Source of the DNA: Parachryseolinea silvisoli
Lineage (GTDB): Bacteria > Bacteroidota > Bacteroidia > Cytophagales > Cyclobacteriaceae
Assembly (NCBI RefSeq): GCF_021190955.1
Contig: NZ_JAIOAO010000005.1
Span: 310,001 to 374,000 of the forward strand
Direction: 5' to 3'
Length of the DNA stretch: 64,000 nucleotides
In this document: one piece after another, positions 42,116 to 49,528 of the stretch
How the letters are laid out: each line of letters opens with the position of its first letter
How positions within the stretch are numbered: the first letter of the stretch is position 1
Position numbers and translations under genes: made by a program
The notes under the pieces: generated by a model
What the model was told of the DNA's origin: nothing
What the model saw: the letters and a program-made list of their open reading frames with translations, nothing else
The model's database searches: none

Positions 42116-43048
42116 TCAATTCCTAATTTCTTCATTTGCAACCCATGGACCGGGCGCAGTCCAGGTATAGTGGGGCTTGTCGCCGGCCAAAATTAGGCCA
42201 ATGACAGGCATGATGAATTTATCGATGCTCGTAACAACCTCTTCAAACGATTCAGGGATGTATTCCTGGTCTAGTTTCTTCCGAAATGCCTGCCACTGTA
42301 ACTGCTTCAATGTGATGAATTCCTTTCTGAACGAACCGATCGCTGCCGGTATTTCTGTCTCACGATTTTTAAAAGTTAGTTGGATAGCATTTGCTAAGTC
42401 ACCTGCGGTGAAGTCGGAAGCACGGGAGAGGAAGTAAATATCGTAAAAGTCTTTCATCCGGCTATTCGCATCACCGAGATAGACTAGTGCTTGTAGTTTT
42501 TCAGCTATAGCACTCTCCCGGCTGTAGCAAAGCAATTCCGCAGGTGGAAAGTCAAGCATGGCCGGTAACCTGTGTTTCGTCGGTGCGGGATAGACAATAT
42601 CTCCAAAACCAATATCTATCTGCATGGAGATTCTTGCGTTATCCAGTTTGCCTGTAAATTTCACACGTACGCCCTGATAGTCGGCGTCCTCCGTAATTCT
42701 TTCCACTTTGACCGTCTCGGTTGAAAAGATAAACCCATCTTGTTCTATCTCCACGGCCATCACTTCCTGTACGATAGCTGTGATAGATTCTAAGTCGTTG
42801 CTAGTATCCTTGGCCAGCATGTCGATATCCCTGGTTGCACGTTGCTCGCTAACATCCCAGACGCGAAGCATCAATGCTCCTTTCAAAACGAAATGATTTG
42901 CACTTCTCGAGTTCGACCAACGATAGAGGAACCGATCCATAGCGGCATATTGCAACAACTCATCGAACGGCCGTTTGTCTTTTCGAGCCTGCTGCAATAG
43001 TCGCTCACGAACTGATGCCGCCTTGTTTTTAATAGGCTTACTACTCAT
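42116..43048 (-). CDS. AbiEii/AbiGii-type nucleotidyltransferase toxin
   Basis: A 310-residue protein of the type IV toxin family. HFVLKGALMLRVWD followed by RATRDIDMLAKD holds the nucleotidyltransferase motif (G...D-x-D), and ESAIAEKLQALVYLGDANSR and MKDFYDIYFLSR are the usual later blocks. AbiEii inactivates tRNA by NTP transfer. It overlaps the antitoxin gene by 4 bp. Confidence 0.9.
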   Translation of the reverse strand: MSSKPIKNKAASVRERLLQQARKDKRPFDELLQYAAMDRFLYRWSNSRSANHFVLKGALMLRVWDVSEQRATRDIDMLAKDTSNDLESITAIVQEVMAVEIEQDGFIFSTETVKVERITEDADYQGVRVKFTGKLDNARISMQIDIGFGDIVYPAPTKHRLPAMLDFPPAELLCYSRESAIAEKLQALVYLGDANSRMKDFYDIYFLSRASDFTAGDLANAIQLTFKNRETEIPAAIGSFRKEFITLKQLQWQAFRKKLDQEYIPESFEEVVTSIDKFIMPVIGLILAGDKPHYTWTAPGPWVANEEIRN

Positions 43049-43647
43049 ACTAGAGATTGGATATACGGTCGCATAACATTTGAAACACGGCAGACATCAG
43101 CATAGTGGGTAATCATTTTCATATTCAGCTTTTTTCTTGATCGGTACAGTTTCAGTGCTTCCAGTACCACGTCCATACCTATTTGATTGCGAAATTTAAA
43201 ACAATCCGCCAGTGTTTTTTCGGCACTGTATATTTTAGTCTCGATACCATCTATAATATGCAATTCGATTCCCTCGTGATAAGCGTTACCTGAAAATCGA
43301 TACACGGCCAGGGGCGGATATTCAAGCTGTGGAGCTCTGGTTGATCGCTCAATAGCGATGTGTATTTTATGGGGAATTTGCGTTGTCATGTCATGAAACG
43401 ACAGTGCTGAGATCAGGCAAACCACCGCGTTCGGAACTCGTGTGGCAACTATAAAAAGATCCGGGCTGGAGAGTTCACTTTCTGTAAGACGATAGACGCC
43501 GCGGGAAGAGAGTTCCAGCTTCCCTTTCTGAACGAGTGCGCTAAGGGTACGCGATTGAATGCCTGCAGCGGTTGCCGTCTTAGTTCGAATCATACCCCCA
43601 TGTCGGCGGATAATCGAGAGTGCCATGTCTGCTATAGCTTCCTTCAT
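43045..43647 (-). CDS. AbiEi-type antitoxin
   Basis: A 200-residue protein. The N-terminal winged helix (GGMIRTKTATAAGIQSRTLS, ALVQKGKLELSSRGVYRL) is the AbiEi_4-type DNA-binding domain; the C-terminal part (CLISALSFHDMTTQIPHKIH, KIYSAEKTLADCFKFRNQIG) is the antitoxin domain. It is first in the operon and should repress it by binding upstream, as known for AbiE systems. Confidence 0.9.
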   Translation of the reverse strand: MKEAIADMALSIIRRHGGMIRTKTATAAGIQSRTLSALVQKGKLELSSRGVYRLTESELSSPDLFIVATRVPNAVVCLISALSFHDMTTQIPHKIHIAIERSTRAPQLEYPPLAVYRFSGNAYHEGIELHIIDGIETKIYSAEKTLADCFKFRNQIGMDVVLEALKLYRSRKKLNMKMITHYADVCRVSNVMRPYIQSLV

Positions 43648-43801
43648 GATTTAATATGTTATCACTTATTAACAAATGTAAACAAATTAGATCAAAATCT
43701 ATTCCATTCAATCAGGAGCTCGTTGAGCCCAAATCTGTACATCGGGACACGTGCGAGCGCCAAAATCCTCCTAAATGCCCTCTAAACAAGGTTTTTCCCG
43801 A
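43648..43801. promoter_or_regulatory. Upstream region of the AbiE operon
   Basis: The 154 bp between abiEi and att-like copy D should contain the operon promoter. The sequence next to copy D resembles the flank of copies B and C (CTAAACAAGGTTTTTCCCG), so the region may be part of the same old element end. No precise site seen. Confidence 0.3.
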
Positions 43802-43869
43802 TAGTCACCCGATACAGCAGCCTCAAATCCCCTACCAAACGGTTCGAGATTTTGCCAGTCCTCCCCGCC
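43802..43869 (-). repeat. att-like 68-bp repeat, copy D
   Basis: On the - strand it reads AGRTGKISNRLVGDLRLLYR and then VTIGKNLV and a stop. The three complete copies differ at many bases but keep the same open frame and the peptide core RTGKISN-LV-DL-LLYRV, evidence that the stretch was selected as coding sequence. Confidence 0.7.
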
Positions 43870-43873
43870 AAAT

Positions 43874-43981
43874 CAAATGCTGCCCGAAGGGCGGCATTTT
43901 TTGTTTTAGGGCGAGCGGAGTGCCTCTCTCCAGCGAGTCCTAAAACAAAAAATGCCGGAGGAGCGAAGCGACCAGCATTTG
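43874..43981. repeat. Long imperfect hairpin
   Basis: CAAATGCTG (43874-43882) pairs with CAGCATTTG (43973-43981), and the inner GGCATTTTTTGTTTTAGG (43893-43910) with CCTAAAACAAAAAATGCC (43939-43956). The arms give about 27 bp in two perfect blocks with small internal loops. A smaller hairpin (TGCCCGAAGGGCGGCATTTTTT) in its left arm looks like a terminator. It lies between att-like copy D and the tRNA-end copy. Confidence 0.75.
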
Positions 43982-44015
43982 AATTGACGCGCCCCCTAGT
44001 GAGATCACTTCAGCT

Positions 44016-44033
44016 AATCCCTGTCTCTCCGCA
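44016..44033 (+). repeat. Candidate right end of the island: copy of tRNA-Ser 3' end
   Basis: Identical to 7679-7696 over 18 bp (AATCCCTGTCTCTCCGCA). It is the only place in the window besides the tRNA with this complete end, so it is the best candidate for the outermost attR. Confidence 0.6.
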
Positions 44034-44217
44034 TAAAAAGCCTGCAAATTTTACCAATTTGAGTAGTGGAATGGACATCGAACCCCGCGTGAAAACTTCT
44101 TTGCTACCGTATGTTAATGCCTCTTCTGGTTCTAGCCTGGGTTTAAAGCACAAGGCAATTGCCATGTATCGATAGATTCAAATGACTGATGCAATAACTA
44201 ATGATTTAAGAATGAAA

Positions 44218-44252
44218 AGCAGAGAGTGACCAACCTTTAGTTACTCTCTGCT
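44218..44252 (-). terminator. Terminator of the SDR/NTF2 operon
   Basis: AGCAGAGAGT (44218-44227) pairs with ACTCTCTGCT (44243-44252); read leftwards the hairpin is followed by TTTT. It lies directly behind the last gene of the leftward pair. Confidence 0.7.
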
Positions 44253-44256
44253 ATAT

Positions 44257-44580
44257 TTAACTGGTTACTTTTAAATGCTGAATCTGGCCATCGATAATAT
44301 CGAAATGAAATTTTAATATAATCGGGCTTCCTGGAAAAGTGCCGGAACACTCTGCCGATAACACACTTGAAGTCCCATTAGCGGTATATTCAAGAGGTTT
44401 CATTACTGATTGGTATTTTTCATTAGATTCTTTAATCCAAAGTTCTATTTCTTTTCGTCCCTTGTGCGTTTTGCCTTCATCATAAACTACGGCTGTTTCG
44501 GAAAAACAATTTGCGTAAGTAGCGCTATCAAAGTTATTTTGTGCTTCTATTAAATCAGATACTACTTCCGGTAAGTTCAT
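44257..44580 (-). CDS. SnoaL/NTF2-like protein
   Basis: A 107-residue protein, using the ATG at 44580. FDSATYANCFSETAVVYDEG, HKGRKEIELWIKESNEKY and ILKFHFDIIDGQIQHLKV follow the cone-shaped NTF2/SnoaL pattern of small ligand-binding enzymes. It starts 20 bp after the SDR gene, so both form an operon under the divergent HxlR regulator. Confidence 0.8.
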   Translation of the reverse strand: MNLPEVVSDLIEAQNNFDSATYANCFSETAVVYDEGKTHKGRKEIELWIKESNEKYQSVMKPLEYTANGTSSVLSAECSGTFPGSPIILKFHFDIIDGQIQHLKVTS

Positions 44581-44599
44581 TATTTTTATTTTGAGGTTA

Positions 44600-45391
44600 T
44601 TAAATAGTCGGTACAGTTCCGCCGTCAATGACAAAATTTGTTCCTGTTAAATAATTGGCTCTCGGTGAAACTAGAAAGCCAACGAATTCAGCAACTTCTT
44701 CCGGCTCGGCGGGCCTGCCGTAAGGTATACCACCCAATGCATCCATAACACCTTGCTGAGCTTCTGCTACAGTACTATTTGCATTTCTTGCAATCTCACC
44801 TAACCAGGCTATCGATGCCGTTGTATTAATCCATCCTGGCGAAACCGTTAGCATGCGGACACCTTTTGGCGTAACTTCATTCGATAAACTTTTACTGTAA
44901 TTGATTAATCCTGCTTTTGCAGCCGCGTACGGCAAGGTTGAATCGTATAGCGGCAATATGCCCTGGATGGAAGCGATATGAATAATAACACCACTTTTCC
45001 GATCAATCATTTGCGGTAAAAATCCCCTGTCAAGCCTGACAGGAGCAAGTAAATTGGCTTGCAGGGTTGATATCCAATCCTCATCATTCAATGCTGAAAA
45101 ACCACCGGCGGGTGTTGATGAAGAACCGAGGTTGTTTACCAGGATATCCAGCCTGCCATACGTTGAAAGCACTTCGCTGATTACTTTTTGTGCATCTTCT
45201 GCCTTGCTTAGATCGGCAGAAATAAAATGCAGGCTGCTGTTTACTTTTTCGGGAGCATTCCTGGCAGTGATAATGACCGTTGCACCGGCTTGTACCAGCC
45301 TTTCTGCAATTGCCTGTCCGGTTCCTTTTGTACCTCCTGTTACCAGGGCAATTTTGCCTGATAATTCGTTGTTGAAATTAAAATGTCCCAT
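44600..45391 (-). CDS. Short-chain dehydrogenase/reductase
   Basis: A 263-residue classical SDR. KIALVTGGTKGTGQAIAERL is the cofactor-binding TGxxxGxG motif; DILVNNLGSSS, HIASIQGILP, and the catalytic YAAAKAGL with Tyr and Lys follow; the end YLTGTNFVIDGGT is typical. Start ATG at 45391 rather than a TTG at 45415. The substrate is unknown. Confidence 0.9.
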   Translation of the reverse strand: MGHFNFNNELSGKIALVTGGTKGTGQAIAERLVQAGATVIITARNAPEKVNSSLHFISADLSKAEDAQKVISEVLSTYGRLDILVNNLGSSSTPAGGFSALNDEDWISTLQANLLAPVRLDRGFLPQMIDRKSGVIIHIASIQGILPLYDSTLPYAAAKAGLINYSKSLSNEVTPKGVRMLTVSPGWINTTASIAWLGEIARNANSTVAEAQQGVMDALGGIPYGRPAEPEEVAEFVGFLVSPRANYLTGTNFVIDGGTVPTI

Positions 45392-45462
45392 TTTTAAGAA
45401 TTGTTTATAGGACAAAACTGGTGTGTAAAAGCAGTTTTCTCAAGTACGGAGTTACGACTCAT

Positions 45463-45485
45463 ATAGGGATAAATTAGTCCCCTAT
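45463..45485. promoter_or_regulatory. Operator-like inverted repeat between SDR and HxlR genes
   Basis: ATAGGG (45463-45468) and CCCTAT (45480-45485) form a symmetrical pair with 11-bp spacing in the divergent promoter region. Probably the site of the adjacent HxlR regulator. Confidence 0.35.
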
Positions 45486-45518
45486 TGCACAAATTGTGAC
45501 ATACGTCTACTTTGCACT

Positions 45519-45905
45519 ATGTATCAGCGGAAAATAATACCGAACTTGAACTGTGGGCTTGATCTGATCGGTGAAGTACTTTACGGCAAATGGAAGATAC
45601 GTTTGCTTTGGTTTATTCATGAGGGACATAAAAGACCAAGTGAGTTGCAGCGTAAAATACCCGATGCTTCACGCAGGGTTTTAAATATTCAGCTAAAAGA
45701 ATTGGAGGATCATGAACTTGTCTCCAAGGTTATTTACCCGGTCGTTCCGCCAAAAGTAGAATATGCACTTACCGAGTTTGGTAAAACTGTAATTCCTTTA
45801 ATTTCTGCACTTGGTCAATGGGGAGATGAACACGAAGACCGTTTGCGGGATGTAATTTTAAAACAAATTGTAATTCCGGATTTGCACGACAACCTTGATA
45901 GTTAA
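45519..45905 (+). CDS. HxlR family transcriptional regulator
   Basis: A 128-residue winged-helix protein: GLDLIGEVLYGKWKIRLLWF, RPSELQRKIPDASRRVLNIQ, LKELEDHELVSKVIY and EYALTEFGKTVIPLISALGQ are HxlR blocks. It differs clearly from the regulator at 39792, so it is not a recent copy. Divergent from the SDR/NTF2 operon it likely controls. Confidence 0.9.
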   Translation: MYQRKIIPNLNCGLDLIGEVLYGKWKIRLLWFIHEGHKRPSELQRKIPDASRRVLNIQLKELEDHELVSKVIYPVVPPKVEYALTEFGKTVIPLISALGQWGDEHEDRLRDVILKQIVIPDLHDNLDS

Positions 45906-45982
45906 GCTGTTTGGATATTCCGGACGTACCAAAGGGTGGAATTAACTTCGCTCTAAAACGGTGTTTGCACGTTCGCCTCAGG

Positions 45983-46353
45983 CGAGGATATACAACAAAA
46001 TTATCCGCGTTACATGGTCTGCAACTTTTCCAGCACGTCAATAATCGCGGCGATCAGGTTTCGGTCCACGTTGCCTTCGCCGCCCTCGGAAGAAATTACG
46101 CGAAACTCACCATTATCATCCCGTTCAAATTCCAACTCCATATCATTTACCGTGATGTAAAATTTGTAAACGTAGGTAAAGGCGGCCAACCGGCCCTTTA
46201 GCAACAACTCCTCACCCTTGTAGGTTACGGGCAACTCGAAATAATCTTCCATATTCTGACTAATTGTCCAATTCTTATCCAAGAAGCTACTTTTTCACCA
46301 TTTGGTAAATGAATCACTCATTTTAAACCCTATTTTTTTTTCAGGATGAAAGC
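45983..46353. repeat. Direct repeat with 80-aa gene, copy 2
   Basis: Second copy of the ~364-bp repeat at 40209-40572, 5.8 kb apart, same orientation. It extends from the shared GCGAGGATATACAACA end to CAGGATGAAAGC. Confidence 0.85.
46010..46252 (-). CDS. Conserved 80-aa protein, copy 2
   Basis: The near-identical twin of the 80-residue protein at 40233-40475, with ATG at 46252. It lies just outside the putative island end, so this copy may be the chromosomal original and the other an imported or duplicated one. Function unknown; it is preceded by the same conserved ~90-bp upstream stretch, likely its promoter. Confidence 0.75.
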   Translation of the reverse strand: MEDYFELPVTYKGEELLLKGRLAAFTYVYKFYITVNDMELEFERDDNGEFRVISSEGGEGNVDRNLIAAIIDVLEKLQTM

Positions 46354-46364
46354 ATCCAGAATAA

Positions 46365-46402
46365 AAAGAGGGCGTCTCAAAGTTTGAGATGCCCTCTTTT
46401 TT
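46365..46402 (+). terminator. Bidirectional-type terminator
   Basis: AAAGAGGGCGTCTCAAA and TTTGAGATGCCCTCTTT form a long stem followed by T residues. The preceding GCATCCAGAATAAAAA is also found right before the terminator at 38549, linking this place with the att-like copy B junction. Confidence 0.8.
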
Positions 46403-46758
46403 GTTTCGGTAGTTCAAATCGACACCTCCGTATAACTCCCGGCGGGATTTCAGAATGACGCGAGCTAGGCAATTGCATGCCTCGCGATTCTCGACCAATA
46501 TTAGAAATACCTCGTCTCACCTTAAGGAACGCTTTCCTAGCAATCAGCTTATCCAACCCAAGCTGATTTTCGCCAAGTGCACTTTAGCATTCGGAATAAA
46601 AGCATGGATTGTACGTTTTTTTGCTTCACGCATTCTCACATAACGAAATCAACCCGTTCCGATGATTATCATTGTGCTGCGGCACATGCCCAATGACAAC
46701 CATCCAGTAAACTCATGACCTTAGTTATTGGTCAACATCAGCCCTTCGCACCATATTG
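46403..46758. other. Intergenic, nothing recognised
   Basis: 356 bp between the terminator and the amylase gene. Short frames look random. No promoter motif is convincing. The region is probably the start of the undisturbed host flank. Confidence 0.4.
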
Positions 46759-48510
46759 ATGCGAAACTTAACGACGAAACTACCTGTGACAACGCGATCT
46801 ATCCACGATCTTGATCTATCACCTAAACCCGGCAAGCAGTATTGGAAGAACGGCGGGCGGGAATGGCGGGAAGAAATGATATACTTCCTGATGGTTGACC
46901 GTTTTCATGACGATCAGCTACGCACCCCCGCTAATGGAACAGGCAAGACAACGGGTTACGGGACTCCCGACGAACTCCGACGAATTTGTGGTGGAACCCT
47001 CCGAGGGATCACAAAACACCTCGATTACATCAAAGATCTCGGCTGTACTGCACTCTGGCTGAGCCCGATATTTGAAAATAACGAAGAATCTTACCACGGA
47101 TACGCTATACAAGATTATACGGCGGTTGACAAGCGCTTTGGAAGCAAAGAAGATCTGGCCAATCTGGTGGATGCGGCACATGCTCTCGACATGCGCGTGT
47201 TCCTCGACATCGTACTGCACCATTCCGGAAATAATTGGGGCTACCCCGACGACCTCGATTATTACTATTACAACGGCTTGGTATTTCCATTTGGTAAATG
47301 GAGGTTCCCGGGCAAGCCCTCTCCCATAGAGCTTCGAAACCCAGATCTATATTCGAGAAAAGGGCAAATCCGAAATTTCGACAGCTTTCCCGAGACCCGT
47401 GACGGAGATTTCGCACAGTTCAAGACCTTTCGCAATGATGATTCACCAGAAGCATTGTACGTGCAGGAAGTGCTGACCAAAGTACATTGTTACTGGATTC
47501 GTGAGACGGACATCGACGGCTTTCGGCTTGATGCGGTGAAGCATATGGGTGAAAAAACGATCAGCCAGTTCTGTTCACATATCCGGGAATATGCGTATAA
47601 ACTCGGAAAACGTAATTTCTTTTTGTTCGGCGAGCTTTTGGGGCCCGAAGAGATGTATAACAAATACATCGGGCCGAAAACCGCTGTCACAGTCGAAGAT
47701 ACGGCGCTCTATTATGGACTTAACTCGGTGCTCGACTTTCCGCTATACCATGTTCTGTCGAAGGTCATCTTGGGAAAGGCTACGCCGGAGAAACTCATTG
47801 AGCGATATGAATCGTTGCGCAAGAATGCCATGTCACGGGGTGAGTTTGGCGAGTTCCTGGTGACCTTTATTGATAATCATGACCAGGTAGGCCATGACGT
47901 AAAGGCGCGGTTCGGCCACGATGCGACCGAACAACAGATCATCGCCGGCATCGGCTTTCTGCTCTGCGCTTTAGGTACGCCCTGCATCTACTATGGCACG
48001 GAACAAGGCCTCGCCGGCTGCGGCGACGGTGACTGGGCGGTGCGCGAATCCATGTTTGACCTGCAGGACAGCCAACACAACATCCTAAACAAAAACAATC
48101 GAATTTATCAGGAGATCGCGCGCCTTGCCAATTTCCGAAAGGGTAGCGCGGTGCTAAAGTTTGGCCGCATGTATATGCGTGAATCATCAAACGACGGCAG
48201 AACATTTCATCTGCCGGTGACCAGCGACTGCATGCTGGCTTTTTCACGCATTCTTTATGACGAGGAAATACTTGTTGTTTATAATGGATCCCTTCAGCAC
48301 GACGACGAGGAATACATTGGCATCGATGGGCATCTCAACCCAGAAGGCAGCGCATTTCGCTACTGCTACGGTGGCAACGGCAAGATTCACGTGCTAAAAG
48401 ATGAAGATGGGAACCGTCATTTCATTAAGATAAAATTGAAACCCACGCAGTTCGTGATTCTAACAAACCAGCATACCGCCCCGGATGGATCAATTCCACG
48501 CCAACCATAA
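46759..48510 (+). CDS. GH13 alpha-amylase family protein
   Basis: A 583-residue glycoside hydrolase of family 13 without signal peptide, so probably cytoplasmic. REEMIYFLMVDRFHDDQ opens the barrel; DIVLHHSGNNWG, DGFRLDAVKHMG (nucleophile Asp), FFLFGELLG (acid/base Glu) and VTFIDNHDQVGHD (third carboxylate) are the four conserved regions. A C-terminal beta domain follows. I used the ATG at 46759 (a TTG precedes it). With the glycosyltransferase and GH57 remnant downstream it may act in glycogen or trehalose metabolism. Confidence 0.9.
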   Translation: MRNLTTKLPVTTRSIHDLDLSPKPGKQYWKNGGREWREEMIYFLMVDRFHDDQLRTPANGTGKTTGYGTPDELRRICGGTLRGITKHLDYIKDLGCTALWLSPIFENNEESYHGYAIQDYTAVDKRFGSKEDLANLVDAAHALDMRVFLDIVLHHSGNNWGYPDDLDYYYYNGLVFPFGKWRFPGKPSPIELRNPDLYSRKGQIRNFDSFPETRDGDFAQFKTFRNDDSPEALYVQEVLTKVHCYWIRETDIDGFRLDAVKHMGEKTISQFCSHIREYAYKLGKRNFFLFGELLGPEEMYNKYIGPKTAVTVEDTALYYGLNSVLDFPLYHVLSKVILGKATPEKLIERYESLRKNAMSRGEFGEFLVTFIDNHDQVGHDVKARFGHDATEQQIIAGIGFLLCALGTPCIYYGTEQGLAGCGDGDWAVRESMFDLQDSQHNILNKNNRIYQEIARLANFRKGSAVLKFGRMYMRESSNDGRTFHLPVTSDCMLAFSRILYDEEILVVYNGSLQHDDEEYIGIDGHLNPEGSAFRYCYGGNGKIHVLKDEDGNRHFIKIKLKPTQFVILTNQHTAPDGSIPRQP

Positions 48511-48610
48511 ATCAGTCATCACCCCGATGACATCAATCACCAAGCGGCCTCATTCCCGTCATAGCCGTCGAAAATACACCACGTTATCTTTATCGAAAAA
48601 TGCCACTGAG

Positions 48611-48715
48611 ATGAATACTATCATAAAAACACTTCAAGATGCGCTGACCTACTTCAACAATTGCTGGAATGAGAAATTGCCATCGGAAATCGCCTTTCCC
48701 GCTTTCCGTTCATGA
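48611..48715 (+). CDS. Possible small protein (34 aa)
   Basis: ATG at 48611 opens a 34-codon frame (MNTIIKTLQDALTYFNNCWN ...). Composition is protein-like and helical, but there is no other support. Confidence 0.25.
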   Translation: MNTIIKTLQDALTYFNNCWNEKLPSEIAFPAFRS

Positions 48716-48762
48716 ATTCAATAAATCGAACACCAAGATAAAATAGCATTAGCTTACGTACC

Positions 48763-49506
48763 ATGAATGACGTCGCCCCCAGTACGGATATAAAAGCAGA
48801 AATCCAGTTTCTTCGTGGGCCACAGTCACGGTGGCAGGATCTGAAATTTACAATCAAGACGCTACTTGAGTTTATACGCGGATTCCGCGCGCTGCACTTC
48901 ATCGGCCCGTGTGTTACATTCTTCGGTTCGGCCCGGTTTGAGGAAGAACATGAGTACTATAAGGTCGCGAGGGCGGCTGCGGGGGAAGTAGCGAAACTTG
49001 GATTCACTGTTCTTACCGGTGGCGGTAGGGGGCTGATGGAAGCTGCCAATCGTGGCGCCAAAGACGTCGGAGGAAGATCGGTTGGATGCAATATCGTACT
49101 GCCGCACGAACAGAAGCCAAACGCATACCTGGATAAATGGGTAGACATTCGCTATTTTTTTATACGGAAAACCTTGCTCATCAAGTATTCATTCGCTTTC
49201 ATTGTATTCCCGGGTGGGTTTGGCACGCTCGATGAATTTTTCGAAGCGCTCACGCTGACGCAGACCAAAAAGATTAACCAGTTCCCGATCATTGTCTTTA
49301 ACCGATCATACCACAAGCAGCTTCTCGGGCATATCGAGTTAATGAAAAAACAGAAAACGATTTCCCCGGAAGATCTCAGCTTAATTCTTGTCACCGACTC
49401 CATTGAGGAAGCTCTTGCGTTCATCCGATCTCATAGCATCGAAAGGTACGGCCTTCTCCCAGAGAAGAAGCATACTCCTGCTCCCTGGCTATTTGAGCAC
49501 ACCTAG
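48763..49506 (+). CDS. LOG family (TIGR00730) Rossmann-fold protein
   Basis: A 247-residue protein. VTFFGSARFEEEHEYYKVAR, LTGGGRGLMEAANRGAKD and PGGFGTLDEFFEALTLTQT carry the two signature motifs of the LOG/lysine-decarboxylase-like family (GGGxGxME, PGGxGTxxE), whose studied members are nucleoside 5'-monophosphate phosphoribohydrolases. It stands alone between the amylase and the kinase. Confidence 0.9.
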   Translation: MNDVAPSTDIKAEIQFLRGPQSRWQDLKFTIKTLLEFIRGFRALHFIGPCVTFFGSARFEEEHEYYKVARAAAGEVAKLGFTVLTGGGRGLMEAANRGAKDVGGRSVGCNIVLPHEQKPNAYLDKWVDIRYFFIRKTLLIKYSFAFIVFPGGFGTLDEFFEALTLTQTKKINQFPIIVFNRSYHKQLLGHIELMKKQKTISPEDLSLILVTDSIEEALAFIRSHSIERYGLLPEKKHTPAPWLFEHT

Positions 49507-49528
49507 TGCGGACAATACTATAAGATGC

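Noticed and set aside
35845-43869. CRISPR array made of the 68-bp repeats
   Set aside because: The copies are kilobases apart, diverged, and have genes between them; no cas gene is present. They fit att junctions better.
38467-44033. Decayed tRNA-Ser genes at the att-like repeats
   Set aside because: Only the last 9 bases resemble the tRNA; no anticodon or D arm can be folded. The open reading frame explains the repeats better.
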